A stretch of 64,000 nucleotides of DNA. It comes from Branchinecta lynchi (taxonomy: Eukaryota; Arthropoda; Branchiopoda; Anostraca; Branchinectidae). A program made the position numbers and the translations under genes. Of the stretch, positions 1 to 11,700 are shown in pieces. Every line of letters begins with the position of its first letter. The stretch's first letter is position 1. Below the pieces are notes generated by a model. It was not told the origin of the DNA and did no database searches. It saw nothing but the letters and a program-made list of their open reading frames with translations. The stretch lies in NCBI GenBank assembly GCA_023053575.1, contig JAKZAP010000013.1:20897716-20961715 (forward strand), given 5' to 3'.

Positions 1-2007
1 GTAATATATAAATTAAGTAAGATAATCAGAGCGGCTTGACCTCTGACCGGGAGTCGTAAAATGTTCCCAAACTCTTCACAAGCGCTAGAGTTGTCAAGTA
101 TTACAAATTTACATTTGTATCGTAACTACGACATTTTGCACAACTCTGGGCAAGACCTCGAAGAAATCTTCAAACCCTTCTGAAAATATTGAAGCGAAAG
201 TGAATAATTGCGGGATCGGGGGAAGAAAAGGTGGTTGGGACAGTAGCTGCAGAAGCTTGGATTGTCAAGAAATACGAAAGAAAGTCGTAAAAAAATTTAT
301 CGGCATCGCTGTCTCTTCCCTCATATTCGCCGTGGAACAGAGGGTGGGGTGAAAAGTCTATTCTACATCGGATAAAGAGAGAAAATTTAAACTTATGTTT
401 GGGCTTAAGGAGAAATTGTTTGCCGTTATGGATAAGGAGCCAACATCTGATCCTGTCGTGAGTGTGGGCCATGCCATGTCAGATTGCGAAGAGCTTCCAT
501 AGAATTAGAGGAGGGGAGAAGTGGTTGAATGAGCTGCTCAGCAGCAGAGCATTTGGAACTAGTGCATATATTTTGATGTTTGTCCAGGTGGGAGCACGAC
601 ATAAAGTGTCTTAATTATATGGCTAATTTTTTTTTGTCCTTCAAAAAGTGTTTTAATTATGCAGATAGTATTTGATTTGTACTTGCTTTTTGTATCATGG
701 CCCTCTGGGCTTAACGCATGTAATACGTATATATTGAAGTGTACATTTTTGTTTCATTTTTCTGGACGCTTTCATTGTAAGGAAAAATTTCAGGCATGAA
801 TAATAGGTCTATTAGAAGCAACACCAGCGTCCTTAGAACTCTTCTTTTAACGTAAGACTATGGCCTGGCCTAAATGAATACTTAGGATTCTCACAGTTCC
901 TGGAACAATATTACCAAGGGCTAAAGCAGGTGAGGGGTACAGGGCTGCAGTTTAATTGTGTCGCATAATGTCAAGCGTCACCCCCAGGTTTTTCCTTTTG
1001 ATTTTTTTTTTTCATCGGAGTCAATCGGGAAGATAAAGCCGGGGCACAAAGATCTGCAAGTCCCGACCTTTTAGATCCCAGAACATGAAATGGTGCAGCA
1101 TCGGGACGGGGAAAAGGAAAGTGATGACGTAGAAAAATGTAAAAGAAGGATTCGCGCAAGGGACGGCTAGGAAATGGTGAAGAGCGGGAAAATTAGTTGT
1201 CAGCATTTTATGAAATCCGGTCGCGTTGGCTGGGCTGTTCGGAAGCCCAGAAGGAAGATGTAATCTGGTCTTTTGTCGCTTTTGCCATTTTTGAGTTTTT
1301 TGTACTGTTTGTAATAAGTGGGTCAGAATCAGATAAAGAAAGAAGTGAAGATTATGTTGAGTTTACAAGGGCAAGAAATCCCGTCGAGTAGAAAGGAATT
1401 CCAGTCGACTCGAAAGGGTTCCTTTCGTGAAGACGAGTAGAAAAAAAGTCTAGCGGGAGGGGAATCCTTTCATGATGAAAGGAATTAAAATATGAAAGGA
1501 AAGAACATGAATGCTCTCAAAACATTTTTTATTGGCTATTGAATTTATTTATGTCAGATTTTCTGGCTTAAAGAATTAATTTTTTTCCATCTGCATGTAA
1601 ACATAACCTTGTCAAGAAGGTCTGATTCTGTTCAAGTTTTCCTGTACTTGTAAACACTGCGTTAGACCTTCAGGTTAGTTGTTAGTATCTGAAAAAATGC
1701 GGCAGTGGAACTCCTGGCATATTTCTAGTTTCTTCAACCTTGACAACGGCTAAAGCAGGTGGCGTTTGCTGTAACAGGACTGCGGTCAGTCAATTAAGGT
1801 CGTATAATGTCAGGCTTGGACTCCCAGGCTTTCCTTGCGTTTTTTTTTTGCGAATCTAAAAGATAGAAGCCGGGAGAAAAAACAAGTTCGGAGAGCTGAA
1901 CCTAATAAAACTGTTGCGATTTAATAGTTGTGTGATTGGTCAGACAGAGCGGGGTGAGTGGGATTATAGATACAACACTCTCGTCCTTTAACACCTTTTA
2001 TTATAAG
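1..2007 (+). other. Upstream intron of the TRPV gene, no exon recognised
   Basis: I find no ankyrin-like exon here, although the exon at 2008 needs an upstream partner that supplies one nucleotide of its first codon. A short plus-strand open stretch near 360-490 with a possible GTGAGT donor was considered and not accepted. A module starting CTAAAGCAGGTG and running into a T-tract occurs twice (about 924-1020 and 1749-1850) and is an old duplicated repeat. The acceptor of the next exon is TTATAAG at 2001-2007. Confidence 0.5.
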
Positions 2008-2197
2008 GGGAGACCGTTCTCCACATGGCCATTGTAAACGAAGACCCGGCAACGCTGAAGTTTCTTCTCGATAACGGTGCAAACTACCATGAACGGTGCT
2101 GCGGGGCGTTTATGAGCCCCGAGGACCAAAAAGCCTCCAGGACTGATTGCCTCACTCAAGAGGTTGTGAACGTAGACTCTAACACCAACTATGAAGG
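2008..2197 (+). CDS. iav: TRPV channel (Inactive/OSM-9 type), ankyrin exon with long finger loop
   Basis: First visible coding exon of a TRPV-family cation channel. Incoming phase is 1: the two leading G bases complete a codon begun upstream. The reading begins [14 protein letters not shown], an ankyrin helix pair, then [13 protein letters not shown], then a long loop containing [11 protein letters not shown], and ends NTNYEG. TRPV proteins carry about six cytoplasmic ankyrin repeats with unusually long finger loops, and this matches a middle repeat. The family match is from memory of Iav/OSM-9 sequences, where an almost identical IVNEDPA segment and SPEDQK loop occur. The donor is GG|GTAAGG at 2198. 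The last codon is split (GG|G), and the exon at 6672 completes it to glycine. In insects Iav pairs with Nanchung in a mechanosensory channel of chordotonal cilia; a similar role here is inference. Confidence 0.92.
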
Positions 2198-2220
2198 GTA
2201 AGGAAAAATTTAGCGCAAAA

Positions 2221-2460
2221 TAGTAGTATGAAGTTGTACGAAAAAGTAGCATGAAGTACGAACTGATGCTTCTGCATGATTCTATGTCAAGGCTAGGCTT
2301 ACTCTGTTACTGCATTCTACTACATGCTATTAGTAACAAGACACGATGCTACTGGATACTACTGCTTAAGATTGGCCCAGTCTAAGGCATATTAAATGAT
2401 TTTATTCTGTACTATTACATATCATTACATGCAGCTTTTTCGTACAACTACGCAGGCTAC
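2221..2460 (-). mobile_element. About 240-bp MITE, copy 1 (paired with 14149-14409)
   Basis: The reverse complement of this block aligns along its whole length with 14149-14409. Both start GTAGCCTG and end with a GTACGAAAAAGTAGCATG-type terminal inverted repeat. There is no coding capacity. It sits about 24 bp after the donor of the exon at 2008-2197. Confidence 0.65.
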
Positions 2461-2507
2461 AAATATTTAATCGGGTACATGCGTATATATACTTGTGTCA
2501 GACCCAG

Positions 2508-2664
2508 GCTTCACTTTTCAGATTTTTCTTCCGGATTCCACATATCCGTTTTCGTCCAGGTAGATCCGGAAGGTGAAGGCTAAAAGCGAGGCTTCACCTT
2601 CCAGATTTTTCTTCCGGATTCCAGATAGCCGTTTTCGTTGAGACGGATCTGGAAGGTGAAGCCA
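2508..2664. repeat. Two tandem hairpin units
   Basis: Two adjacent units of about 75 bp each begin CTTCAC(C)TTCCAGAT and end ATCTGGAAGGTGAAG, so each can fold into a hairpin. The core TTTCTTCCGGATTCC is shared. Function unknown; probably a small foldback repeat. Confidence 0.55.
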
Positions 2665-3274
2665 GGCCAAAAACGTCTGAAAGGTGCCATGGAGGCATCC
2701 CGTTCGAGAGACACTACAAATATGCAAATGGAGGAAGAAAAGGGAAAGTGATGGACAGTTGTGACTGGGATACAAGAGATATTTGAAATGTAAAGGGGAC
2801 ATCTAGGAATTGTTGAAGAGCAGCAAGTTTAGCTGTCATCATTATCATGAAAATCTGGAAGGGTTGACTTGACTGTGCGGAAGCCCCGGACGTCTGGTAA
2901 TCTGGAAGGTTAAGCCTGGCTTTAACTGTCTGGAAGTCTGGGGTGTTGGACCTTAGATTCTCCTGTGCTTTCATGGGCGCCCAGGTTGTCCAAGAAGGTT
3001 CTGCGGTTGTCTCTGAACTATCACAGCAGTCGGCAGTATTCCCAAGGTGTTGCCCACTCCACGGCACTTGCTGTATAGTGTACATCCTTTCGCGACACCG
3101 ACCGAAGCAAGCGATGCCTTCCTTAAATTAGACTATTACCGCTTTTTAACACGTGGCAATCAGTGCCGGCACCAGCCGTGCACTTAGTGTCAACTAAAAT
3201 CGAGAGTAGGCAACCCCTCGAGCATTCGTTCCAGCAATAAAGAATGTCCAGAAAATCTTTGCAGTGGCGGTATT

Positions 3275-3760
3275 CATTTTATTTATTTATTTCTGACCCG
3301 CTTTGTGGATAACATGGGCAAAATACACAAAGTAAAATACACATATTAAAACACTAAAGAAAACAGTGTAAATAAACATGACTACATTCTTTTCATAAAA
3401 CGTTTTTAAAACATTTTACACAGTGACAAGGACATTAAATGGGTTCAGGAATGAAAACTGGGTAATAATTTTGTGGGCTGAGAGGGTAGGATGTTTGTGG
3501 AGGGTAAACAGATTTGAATGCGAACGATAGAGTATATTGATACTATCCTGAACGTTAAAATCCGAAACCAATTTACGATTACGAAAGGATTTTGGAAGAT
3601 AGATCAGAAATGTTACAGTACTTAAAGAAACAACTTCTCAAATTTCTTACATATTTTTTCCTTAGGATATGGTAAATTCCGGAACAATTGTGAATATATG
3701 GGCCGCAAAAAGCACTATACAACCTTCCGAGCGCCTTGCGTGAATATATAGATAGAGACC
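3275..3760 (-). mobile_element. LINE family A, 3' end with (AAAT)n tail, degenerate
   Basis: Read on the minus strand, 3760-3600 encodes ALGRLYSAFCGPYIHNC followed by LRKKYVRNLRSCFFKY. This matches the C-terminal part of the LINE at 7190-9115 (ALGKLYSTFCAPS and LRKKEIKKMRSCYFKY). Stop codons interrupt it after that. The minus-strand 3' end reads GCGGGTCAGAAATAAATAAA, a short tandem tail instead of poly(A). It is a 5'-truncated dead copy. Confidence 0.7.
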
Positions 3761-4928
3761 TGGACCTGAGACCTGGATAGAGGATAGATTCCTGGACTTT
3801 CCTGCATAGGCAGAAGATTCAATGCGTCTTTTGGTGGACCCTAGGTCATCCGTGGTTTTGGCCCCTTTTCATGAATCAAAATTTAAAAGCGCCAGCCCAT
3901 TATCACACAGGATTCTGGGTCGAGTCACACTGGTCAAATCTGAGGTAACGTAAATGAAGGTGCAACGTCGTTGGTCAAACCTGGATCCTGGATGGTAAGG
4001 AACAAAACAACACGGCTAACTGCGGTAGCCTTGATTCTCAGCAATTTAAACCGGCCGCTTGGCCTCTCGTTTCCCCTGGCCTGGGCCTAACCGGGCTAAG
4101 GGTAAAGACGGCAATGAGAAGATTTATTTCAGCAATTATAACAACAACTCCGTTCAACCTTCTTCAGATTCTCCAAATACTTACTTCGTCTCCCCCCTTC
4201 GACAAAAAATACCAAGATTACGAAAATATATAAACATAAGAGAGCCTGAGCTCTAGCCTAATTAACAAGTTCAACTCAGAAGTCCAGTCCCACCCATGGA
4301 GTCTTAAGTGTACATGTATGTAATCGTGTTCAGTTGTTAGTCAGATTTTCAGTCTGTATTCGTTGATTTTTTTGTTCCTGTGAAAGGGTTTTGTTTTTGT
4401 TTTGTTTTGTTTTTCTTTTCGTTTTTGTACTCCGTCCTTTTTCTTTTTGAAACGACGGGTGATAAAAAATGAAAAAAAAATGAAGATAAATACGATGTTC
4501 TAGTCTACTAAAAATGAAAGGCCGCTTGGTTGTGCATTGCAACCATCTAATGTAATTATTAGATTTTTCTTAGCAATCCGCATTCACGACTCAAATGTTG
4601 CATTAATACAGGTGAAAAGAAGAAGAAGGTAATAATATTCAAACACCCAAATCAGATCCCTCCCACAGAAAAAAAAATTCCCTTAGCAATAGCATGCAAA
4701 CGGTAATGAAGACTTGGCAAAAAGGAAGACGGTATATTATCGTCGTCGATGCTTTACCCGTGGTTCACACTGCTGCGATGTTGCGAAAAATGCGACAAGC
4801 AATGCCGAACTTTGCGTTTTGTCGCAGTGTCGGATGCGTTAAAATATTTCAACTGATCCGACATAACGCATGTGATTATTGAGGGAAAGAAAGGAAAAAA
4901 CAAAGACTAGTTAATTTTCAAGACTAAC
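3761..4928. other. Intron, no gene recognised
   Basis: No plausible exon or transposon protein was seen. The stretch includes a T/G-rich tract at about 4370-4445 and generic AT-rich sequence. Short open frames at 4059-4256 and 4694-4882 show no recognisable domain. Confidence 0.4.
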
Positions 4929-6317
4929 AAGAGCTGTAAGCTCATATGGCACTTGCAAGCATATGTAGTAAGAAATACTCCAACAAGAAGAAATGAAGGG
5001 GGCTGAAAATTCAACCTATGGTTTCACTTTAAATATAAAAATAGGAGACAGAAAGCAAAAGAAAACAAGAAGGAAAAAAAACCCAGCAAGGCTGGGTCAG
5101 AGAATGGAAGTGATGGTCAAAAGTTTTTTTTTCACTTTTCGGTTAAGGTGCACACTTTAAGGGTGCTAAAAAATAATTTCTAAGCAAAACCCGTGAGGCA
5201 AAAAGGTTCATGTACTCATGGCGATCTTGAAAAAGTAAATTTTGCTTAAAAGTATTTTTTTTTATTTTGCGGTTAAGATGAGTTCTCTAAGGAATGGTCG
5301 GATCGGAGAGGGTGGCCATGTCTAACCCAATGATGTCAAGTTTCTAATGCTCCAGCAAAGTTTTATCGTCCTATCACATCTGGGAGTACCTTAACTCGCG
5401 ATCACTCGCGATTCCGGAGACCACCCTACATCCTACCCCTTTGTACCCGAATCCGGTCCGATTCTTTCACTGATGCACCTAGGACTTGTGCCTGTACTTC
5501 CCATCAATTTTCATCCTGATCACTCCACTCCACCCCCCCCCCCCCCCCAGTTCATCGGATCCGGTCCGCACTTGAAACGGGACATCTGAGACATGAGTTC
5601 TTTCAAGATGTCAAGTTTCATTAAGATCCGATAACCCGATCGAAAGTTATGCATGCCACTAATTTCGGGATTCCGCTGTCTCCCCCTCCCCCCACGCCGG
5701 TAGGATCGGGCAAGTGACTGTTGCCAAGTTAATCTGGTCGGTTCTCTGATATGCCTGCCAAGTTTTATCGTCCTAGCCCACCTGGAAGTACATCAGCTAC
5801 GGGTCGCCGGAATCCCGGATCCCCTATCCAACTCCCCCCACAGTGTCCGAACCCGGTCCAGACCTGTCAGTTATTTTCTACAGCTTGTGCTAGTTCTTCC
5901 CACCAAGTTTCATCCCGATCGCTCCACTCCAAGAGTTTCACACGATTTCCGGCTCCCCCTCCGACTCCCCCTCAGATTCATCGGATCCTGTCCGGACATA
6001 AGATGAGACATCTGAGACACGAGGTCTTCCCAGGTATCAAGTTTCATTAAGATCCGATCACCCATTCGAAAGTTATGCATGCCCCTATCTTCTGGATTCT
6101 GCAACCTCCCCCTCCCCTCACGATAGTCAGATCGGGCAAGTGACTATTTCCAAGTTAGTTTGGTCGGGTCCCTAAGATGCCTGCCAAGTTTCATCGTTCT
6201 AGCGTATCTGGAAGTACCCTAACTCGCAAACACCGGACTAAACGACCGACAGACCGACAGACCGACCGAAAAGTGATCGGTATATGGCACTTGGCCGGAA
6301 GGCAAGTGCCATAAAAA
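4929..6317 (+). mobile_element. GGCACTTG-family non-autonomous repeat, copy 1 (about 1.4 kb)
   Basis: Nearly colinear with 54540-55877. It opens with AAGAGCTGTAAGCTCATATG then GCACTTGC, and closes with TATGGCACTTGGCC...GGCAAGTGCCATA, so the ends carry an inverted TATGGCACTTGC. The interior holds repeated phrases such as AAGTTTCATTAAGATCCGAT and CAAGTTTCATCGTCCTAG, in the reverse sense of the copies at 21175 and 62978. There is a CCGACAGACCGACAGACCG run near the end. No intact ORF. It lies in the intron just upstream of the exon at 6672. Confidence 0.75.
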
Positions 6318-6671
6318 TTGCTCTACCTTGGTCTGACTGTAATCCTGGGATGGCTGAAAGCAAAATATCTTCTGAATAAACTTGTATTAACCTGTTTTGA
6401 ACAAGATGACATATGGGGTTTGACTGAAAATTTTCTAATGTTGGGTGGTATTCAGATGGGTAATCTCCCAGCATCTTCAGACTCTGTTTCACCAAGGGTT
6501 TCTTTGTCCTTTTGCTGAATGATCTCGTCGAAAAATTTCGATTTTCCATTTGCGTCTGCGTGGTAGTGGGAACGTCCATGCGATTCTGTCCCACGTCGGA
6601 ACATCAAAGAAATAATCTTGTCGCACACGAAGCAGCAGTGTGAACCAAGGGTTAATGGTTTGCAATTACAG
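6318..6671 (+). other. Intron segment before the TRPV exon
   Basis: Unique-looking intron DNA. Nothing is recognised except the acceptor TTGCAATTACAG directly before 6672. Confidence 0.45.
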
Positions 6672-6825
6672 GTATGTTTACTGGGGGGAGTATCCCTTGA
6701 GCTTCGCCGCATGTCTGGGACAAGAAGAATGTTATCGCCTGATCTTGGCCAAAGGAGCCGATCCGAATAAGCAAGATACAAACGGCAACACTGTCCTTCA
6801 TTTGATGGTTATTCATAACAAGATG
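6672..6825 (+). CDS. iav: TRPV channel (Inactive/OSM-9 type), ankyrin exon
   Basis: Second visible exon, 154 bp. Its first G completes the glycine split from the previous exon, giving NYEG then [19 protein letters not shown], then [18 protein letters not shown] and [21 protein letters not shown] and DTNGNTVLH are canonical ankyrin cores. As I recall, the [20 protein letters not shown] wording is specific to the Iav/OSM-9 branch, while the Nanchung/OCR branch reads differently here. Acceptor TTACAG, donor ATG|GTGAGT at 6826, outgoing phase 0. No frameshift or stop, so the gene looks intact here. Confidence 0.95.
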
Positions 6826-7189
6826 GTGAGTAGTTAAAGAACTCGTCGGCATATTTCGTAGGCCAACATGTCTGCCTTGTGACGTATCCTCTTGATCCTC
6901 TGCTTGCCTTTTTCTACTTTTTAACCAAAGCGCCGAGTTTTAAATATTTTGCGTCGTACCATTGCTTTGGAAAACTGGAAATCTTTATAGAGTTGACAAG
7001 ATCTAAGAAGAATATTTATATTTCCATGGGCTGGGCCTGTTTATTTTTGAAAACAAAATATCTGAACGATTTTATGCGAAAAGATCTTATCTAGTGAGTT
7101 TTTGTCCAAGCGGGATTTAGTTGTACCGTGAGCTGTAGAGTGTTTTGTAGGTAGGGCAGTGGATTTGCCAGCTCTACGAGTTATAATAA
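6826..7189 (+). other. Intron, nothing recognised
   Basis: AT-rich intron between the exon donor and the 3' end of the antisense LINE. A 71-codon open frame (6879-7094) shows no domain. Confidence 0.4.
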
Positions 7190-9115
7190 TAATTAAGTAA
7201 GTAATTTATTTTTTGACCCGCCATTTTGGAAAGGCGGAGTAAATGTAGAAAAATAAACAAAACACATACAAACACAAACACAGAAAAATACACTTAATTT
7301 TTAATCTTCGGTCAGCAAACAGTGGACGACGTCGTGCGCTGGTTGGGCCCTGTCGTCTATAATTTTTTAAAGCGATAAGGAAACATCCAAAAGGGTAGCA
7401 CTTGCATCTTGAATTTTGAACTTCTCCGTCAGTGTATGGTTGTGACATAATTTCGACAAGTGGAGCAGGTGCTTTGCATATTTAAAATAACATGATCTCA
7501 TCTTTTTAATCTCCTTCTTTCGCAGAACATGAATGACGCCAGAACGAAATAGTATAGAAGGAGCACAGAAGGTGCTGTACAACTTTCCCAAAGCTTTACG
7601 ATTATAGCGCCCCCGGTTGGGGACGATGCGCCCATAGGTTGTACGGATTGATCTAGAAACTTCTTGAACAACCTAAGAGCAAAATTTTGACAATGAAGAT
7701 TTGAATGTTATGCCGAGCCACCGTAGAGAGTTTGTTGGTTTGACGATAAACGATCCAACAGAGATAGAAGCTTTGGATTTATTCGAACCATTTGACGAAG
7801 GGTTGAAATGCAGGTACTCACATTTTGACAGGTTAACTTCAAGGCCAATTTTGAGAAGCTCCGACGACAGTTTACTTACATTTTTTGTGAGTGTGGATCG
7901 GCTACGGCTTACTAAGAGCAAGTCGTCCGCATAAGCTATGTAGCTGAAGGTATAGTCTTGATAAAAGTAAGCAGGATGCAAAGAATCGAGACAAGAAGGT
8001 ATGGCCGATTTGAAGATGTAGGGAGATAAGACTCCCCCTTGACGAACGCCAGTTCGGACAGGAATAATCTCTGACAAGTTACCTTGCCATTTGAACCTTA
8101 CTGAAGAATGACCGTACCAAAATTTTAACAGATAGACAACAGACAGATTCACGCCAGAAGTAATGAGAGAAAATAGGGCCTGAGAGTGCGTTATATTGTC
8201 AAAAGCACCAGCTATATCTATAGAACATATATGTATAGCCGACTTGTCGCGGGTAGCCTGTTTGTCAATATGTGATGAGCGTGCGCACAACTGGCGCTCG
8301 AACGGAATCCAAACTGCATTGAACCAAAGCGACATTTTCAAATATTTCTGGAAGAAGGACGTACTCCAGAATTTTGCTTATGGTACAAAAAACTATAATT
8401 GGCCGATAGCTTTTGCAAAGGTCCGCGTCTTTCCCTTGCTTAATCACCGATGTTATAGTACTCAAAAGGAAACTATTCGGAACCAAACCCTGGCATAAAC
8501 AAATTTGAAATAGCAGCTGCAGGTGTTGTGTTAAAGCTGGACAATCAATTTTGAAAAATTTCGGCGCTAAGGCCATCAGAATCTGTAGAACCAGTTCTTC
8601 TTAATTTTCGGAAAGCAATTCGATGGAAGAACAAGTAACGGGAAGAACAGAAGGTTGAAATATCTTCCTTGGTAGGTATTTAAGAAGTAAATTTTCAAAG
8701 TGTTGCTGAATCTGTTTTTTGCAATCACTGAATAGACCACTGTAGTGGCTGGTCCAGTCAGCCATAGTTAGCGTGGAAGGAGGTACAGCTGAACCTTTTG
8801 CCACGCTTTTTTGTCACTGGGAGCATCTAAGCCATTCAAACGAGCATTTTTAAGTGAAGATTTGTATTCACGCTTCGTTTTAGCTTTTAGATTAAAGACA
8901 TAACCATTCCCTGGGCGTCCACAAGCAATCCAAATTTTTAGCCAAAATTTTGCCGTGTTTTTTGCCTTCATAACTTCAGGACTGACTTTCCAAATAGGTT
9001 TCCTTGTACCAACTCGAATTCTCTCAGTCGGTACAGCAATATCGGCTGCCAATTTCAAGCAATGGACAAGCTCGCTATAACAACAATTAATATCAACGGA
9101 CGAAGTAGTAGCTAC
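7190..9115 (-). mobile_element. LINE family A, degenerate, 5'-truncated, antisense
   Basis: Minus-strand reading gives, in order: a linker with YSELVHCLKLAADIAVP (about 9080-9040), WKVSPEVMKAKNTAKFW (about 9000), RT motif SYRPIIVFCTISKILE (about 8420), then IDIAGAFDNITHSQAL, TGVRQGGVLSPYIF, and the catalytic box IAYADDLLLVSR (about 7940). The C-terminal part follows (KALGKLYSTFCAP, about 7590). The frame changes at least at about 8770, 8590 and 8330, so it is dead. No endonuclease is left. The 3' end carries TTTACTCCG, a CCGCC/GGCGG stem, GGGTCAAAAAATAAA, and a TTAC/TTA tandem tail near 7190-7215. It is a target-primed non-LTR element of the CR1/L2-like general type. Confidence 0.88.
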
Positions 9116-10194
9116 TATACCAAGAAGAAGGTGAAGGTGTGAAGAAGGTGAAAAGGAACTTTTAAAAGCGAGAGAAGATTAGTTAACGTAGAAATGTAGA
9201 GCACAGCATCTATGCGATTATGTGCGTTACTAACCGCTTATGACCTAAAGAGCTCGGACCTAAATGATTTTCTCAAATTCATGGTTCAAGGATCAAAATA
9301 CAGTTCATGACTGTATGTCTGAAACGGGTTTTTAGCAGAGTCGTCATTTGGGATGGTGGGTGGTAAGAGAGTACTCTTACTGGCTAACTCTTCATGCCGA
9401 TAATGACTCGCCATGTGCCTAGCGAAGAGCCGGAAACGACACGACAGCTAACCCGAAAAAACGCCGTCGATTGGTCGACATATGATTTAAATCATCGTCC
9501 GGGTGACGTTTCTCTTTTGGGGCTGAAGGAATATTTATCCTCCAAGTACGGGACGTTTCAGGTTCTTCTCGAAGGTCAGTGGCGTGTTTTGGACCTATCC
9601 ATATAGAATATCTTCCATCTTGCTACATTTGTTGCCACTAAATAGGTTTCAAAACACAAAAACTACTTTACAGGTAGCCTACGGCAGAAAGAGTAGCTAA
9701 ATTGGGTCTGGTTTATAAAACTTGGGGTGGGTGCCCAAAGTTGATCTTGCCCTCCCACCCCCCAGTTAACTGAAATGGCGTCGATTTTATGTGGGGGAGT
9801 AGTTTAGGCGCCCCCCTCCCCCCCCAGCTAACTGAAATGGCGTCATTGGTATGTGGGACGTAGTTTAAGAAATATTTTCTTTTATCTTCTTTGTCATTTC
9901 ATTCTTCTTCTCACGCTTATTAAGCATTCTGCAGTCCAGTGAACCTTGATTAAAAGGAATGAAAACCTAGTAGACTGTTCAAGTCTACTAGGATAACGCC
10001 TTACCTCTAGAGACCAGCCGCTTTGTAAAATAGTTCCGAACGAAATTTTTATTGGTAAACATTTCAAGCGGTCTTATTCGAAGGAAAATATAAAAAGGTA
10101 TTTGGGGCCGGAGATCTTCCACCCCTTCAGTATGCTATTGGCCTTATTACAGTTCAGCATTTTAAGTGGACTAGTTTCTTCAAACAATGTTTAC
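9116..10194. other. Intron, no gene recognised, one short tandem duplication
   Basis: An open frame at 9394-9606 (70 codons, plus) has ordinary composition but no domain I recognise. 9727-9870 holds two copies of a roughly 73-bp unit with CTAACTGAAATGGCGTC and C-tracts. Confidence 0.4.
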
Positions 10195-10270
10195 AACGGA
10201 TACGTCAGCTATGATTCTTCATCAGCGATATTTCGGCCCTTCTTGGCAAGGGTCCTCGTCAGGCTGTCAA
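10195..10270 (+). repeat. Short dispersed repeat with ATATTTCGGCCCTTCTTGGC core, copy 1
   Basis: AACGGATACGTCAGCT, then a variable segment, then ATATTTCGGCCCTTCTTGGC and AAGGGTCCTCGTCAGGCT. Further copies are at 32415-32485 (+), 40118-40190 (+) and 52395-52495 (-). Probably a fragment of a dispersed SINE- or MITE-like element. Confidence 0.65.
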
Positions 10271-10429
10271 TCCTCTGGTTCAACTGCGGGGAAGGAAACA
10301 AACCTAGTTTCTTTTAGTCCTCCATTGCCTCATAACCAACACATGTGTAGACATAGTAAAAAGTCAAATCCATAGGGTAGTGGGTCACTTTCACTTTCTG
10401 CTAATGAAACACATGCAAAACTTCCATTA

Positions 10430-11700
10430 CTTTCGTCGGGCGAAGCCCGGCGAAAGTTCACTTGAAAGTTCACAGAAGAAATTAAATTTTGTATGCTTTT
10501 TGTCAGGCATCGGTCGACTCGTCGGCACATCGGGTGTTTTTATATGCACGAAATAAAATCCTGCAAGCGTTTGTCGGGCAAACACTGAAGAAATCGAATT
10601 CTACATGCTTTTGTCGTGCCTCGGTATTCTCGTCGGCACATCGGGTTCTTTTTATACAGAAGGAATCCAGAAAAAAAAAAATTAAGGTTTTGTCGGGCGT
10701 CGGTCGACTCGTCGGCACATCGGGTTCTTTTTATACGCAAGAAATGAAATCCTGCAAACATTTGTCAGGCAAAGCACTGGAGAAATCGAATTCTGCATGC
10801 TTTTGTCGTGCCTCGGTTCGTCGACACATCGGATTCTTTTTATACATAAGAAATCCAGAAGAAATAGTTTTTTATGCTTTTGTCGGGCGTCGGTCGACTC
10901 GTCGGCACATCGGGTTCTACTTATACGTAAGAAATGAAATTTTGCAAACTTTGTCGGGCGCACCCGGTAAGTTTAAGTTTCATCGGCATAAGGGGTTATT
11001 TTTACACGTATGAAATCATGTTCTGTACAGTCTAGTCGAGCAAAAAACAGAACAAATCAAAAGCTCGATGGTTGTCTCGGGCGTCGGTATTCTCGTCGGC
11101 ACATCGGGTTCTTTTTATACGCAAGAAATGAAATCCTGCAAACATTTGTCAGGCAAAGCACTGGAGAAATCGAATTCTGCATGCTTTTGTCGTGCCTCGG
11201 TTCGTCGACACATCGGATTCTTTTTATACATAAGAAATCCAGAAGAAATAGTTTTTTATGCTTTTGTCGGGCGTCGGTCGACTCGTCGGCACATCGGGTT
11301 CTACTTATACGTAAGAAATGAAATTTTGCAAACTTTGTCGGGCGCACCCGGTAAGTTTAAGTTTCATCGGCATAAGGGGTTATTTTTACACGTATGAAAT
11401 CATGTTCTGTACAGTCTAGTCGAGCAAAAAACAGAACAAATCAAAAGCTCGATGGTTGTCTCGGGCGTCGGTATTCTCGTCGGCACATCGGGTTCTTTTT
11501 ACAAAAAAAAAAAAAAAAAATCCGAAAGTTCAAGTCTCGTCGGTACATCGGCTTCTATTTACGCGTAAAAATAGAGTTCTTTACAATCTTGTCGGGCGAA
11601 ACACACAAGAAATCGAATTCTGAATGCTTTTGTCGGGCGTCGGTATTCTTGTCCGCAAACCGGGTCTTTTATGATAGAAATTCTTGGGGTTTGAAACACG
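10430..11700 (+). repeat. Complex tandem array, 75-120-bp modules with a 383/384-bp duplication
   Basis: The phrase CTCGTCGGCACATCGGGTTC recurs about every 75-120 bp with variants of TATACGCAAGAAATGAAATC and TTTTGTCGGGCGTCGGT. A segment from about 10705 to 11090 is repeated almost identically at about 11090-11475 (GCAAGAAATG at 10737 and 11121, offset 384). This near identity implies a recent duplication. Open frames here are a by-product of the repeat. Confidence 0.8.

Noticed and set aside
360..490. Possible 5' exon of the TRPV gene (open stretch with KFKLMFGLKEKLFAVMDKE and a GTGAGT)
   Set aside because: No ankyrin motif, no convincing acceptor, and its phase to 2008 cannot be tested.
9394..9606. 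70-codon open frame (VDWSTYDLNHRPGDVSLLG)
   Set aside because: Looks protein-like, but I recognise no family and see no splice or promoter context.
10489..11397. Open frames of 100-170 codons in the 10.5-11.7 kb array
   Set aside because: They repeat with the tandem units on both strands and have no domain.
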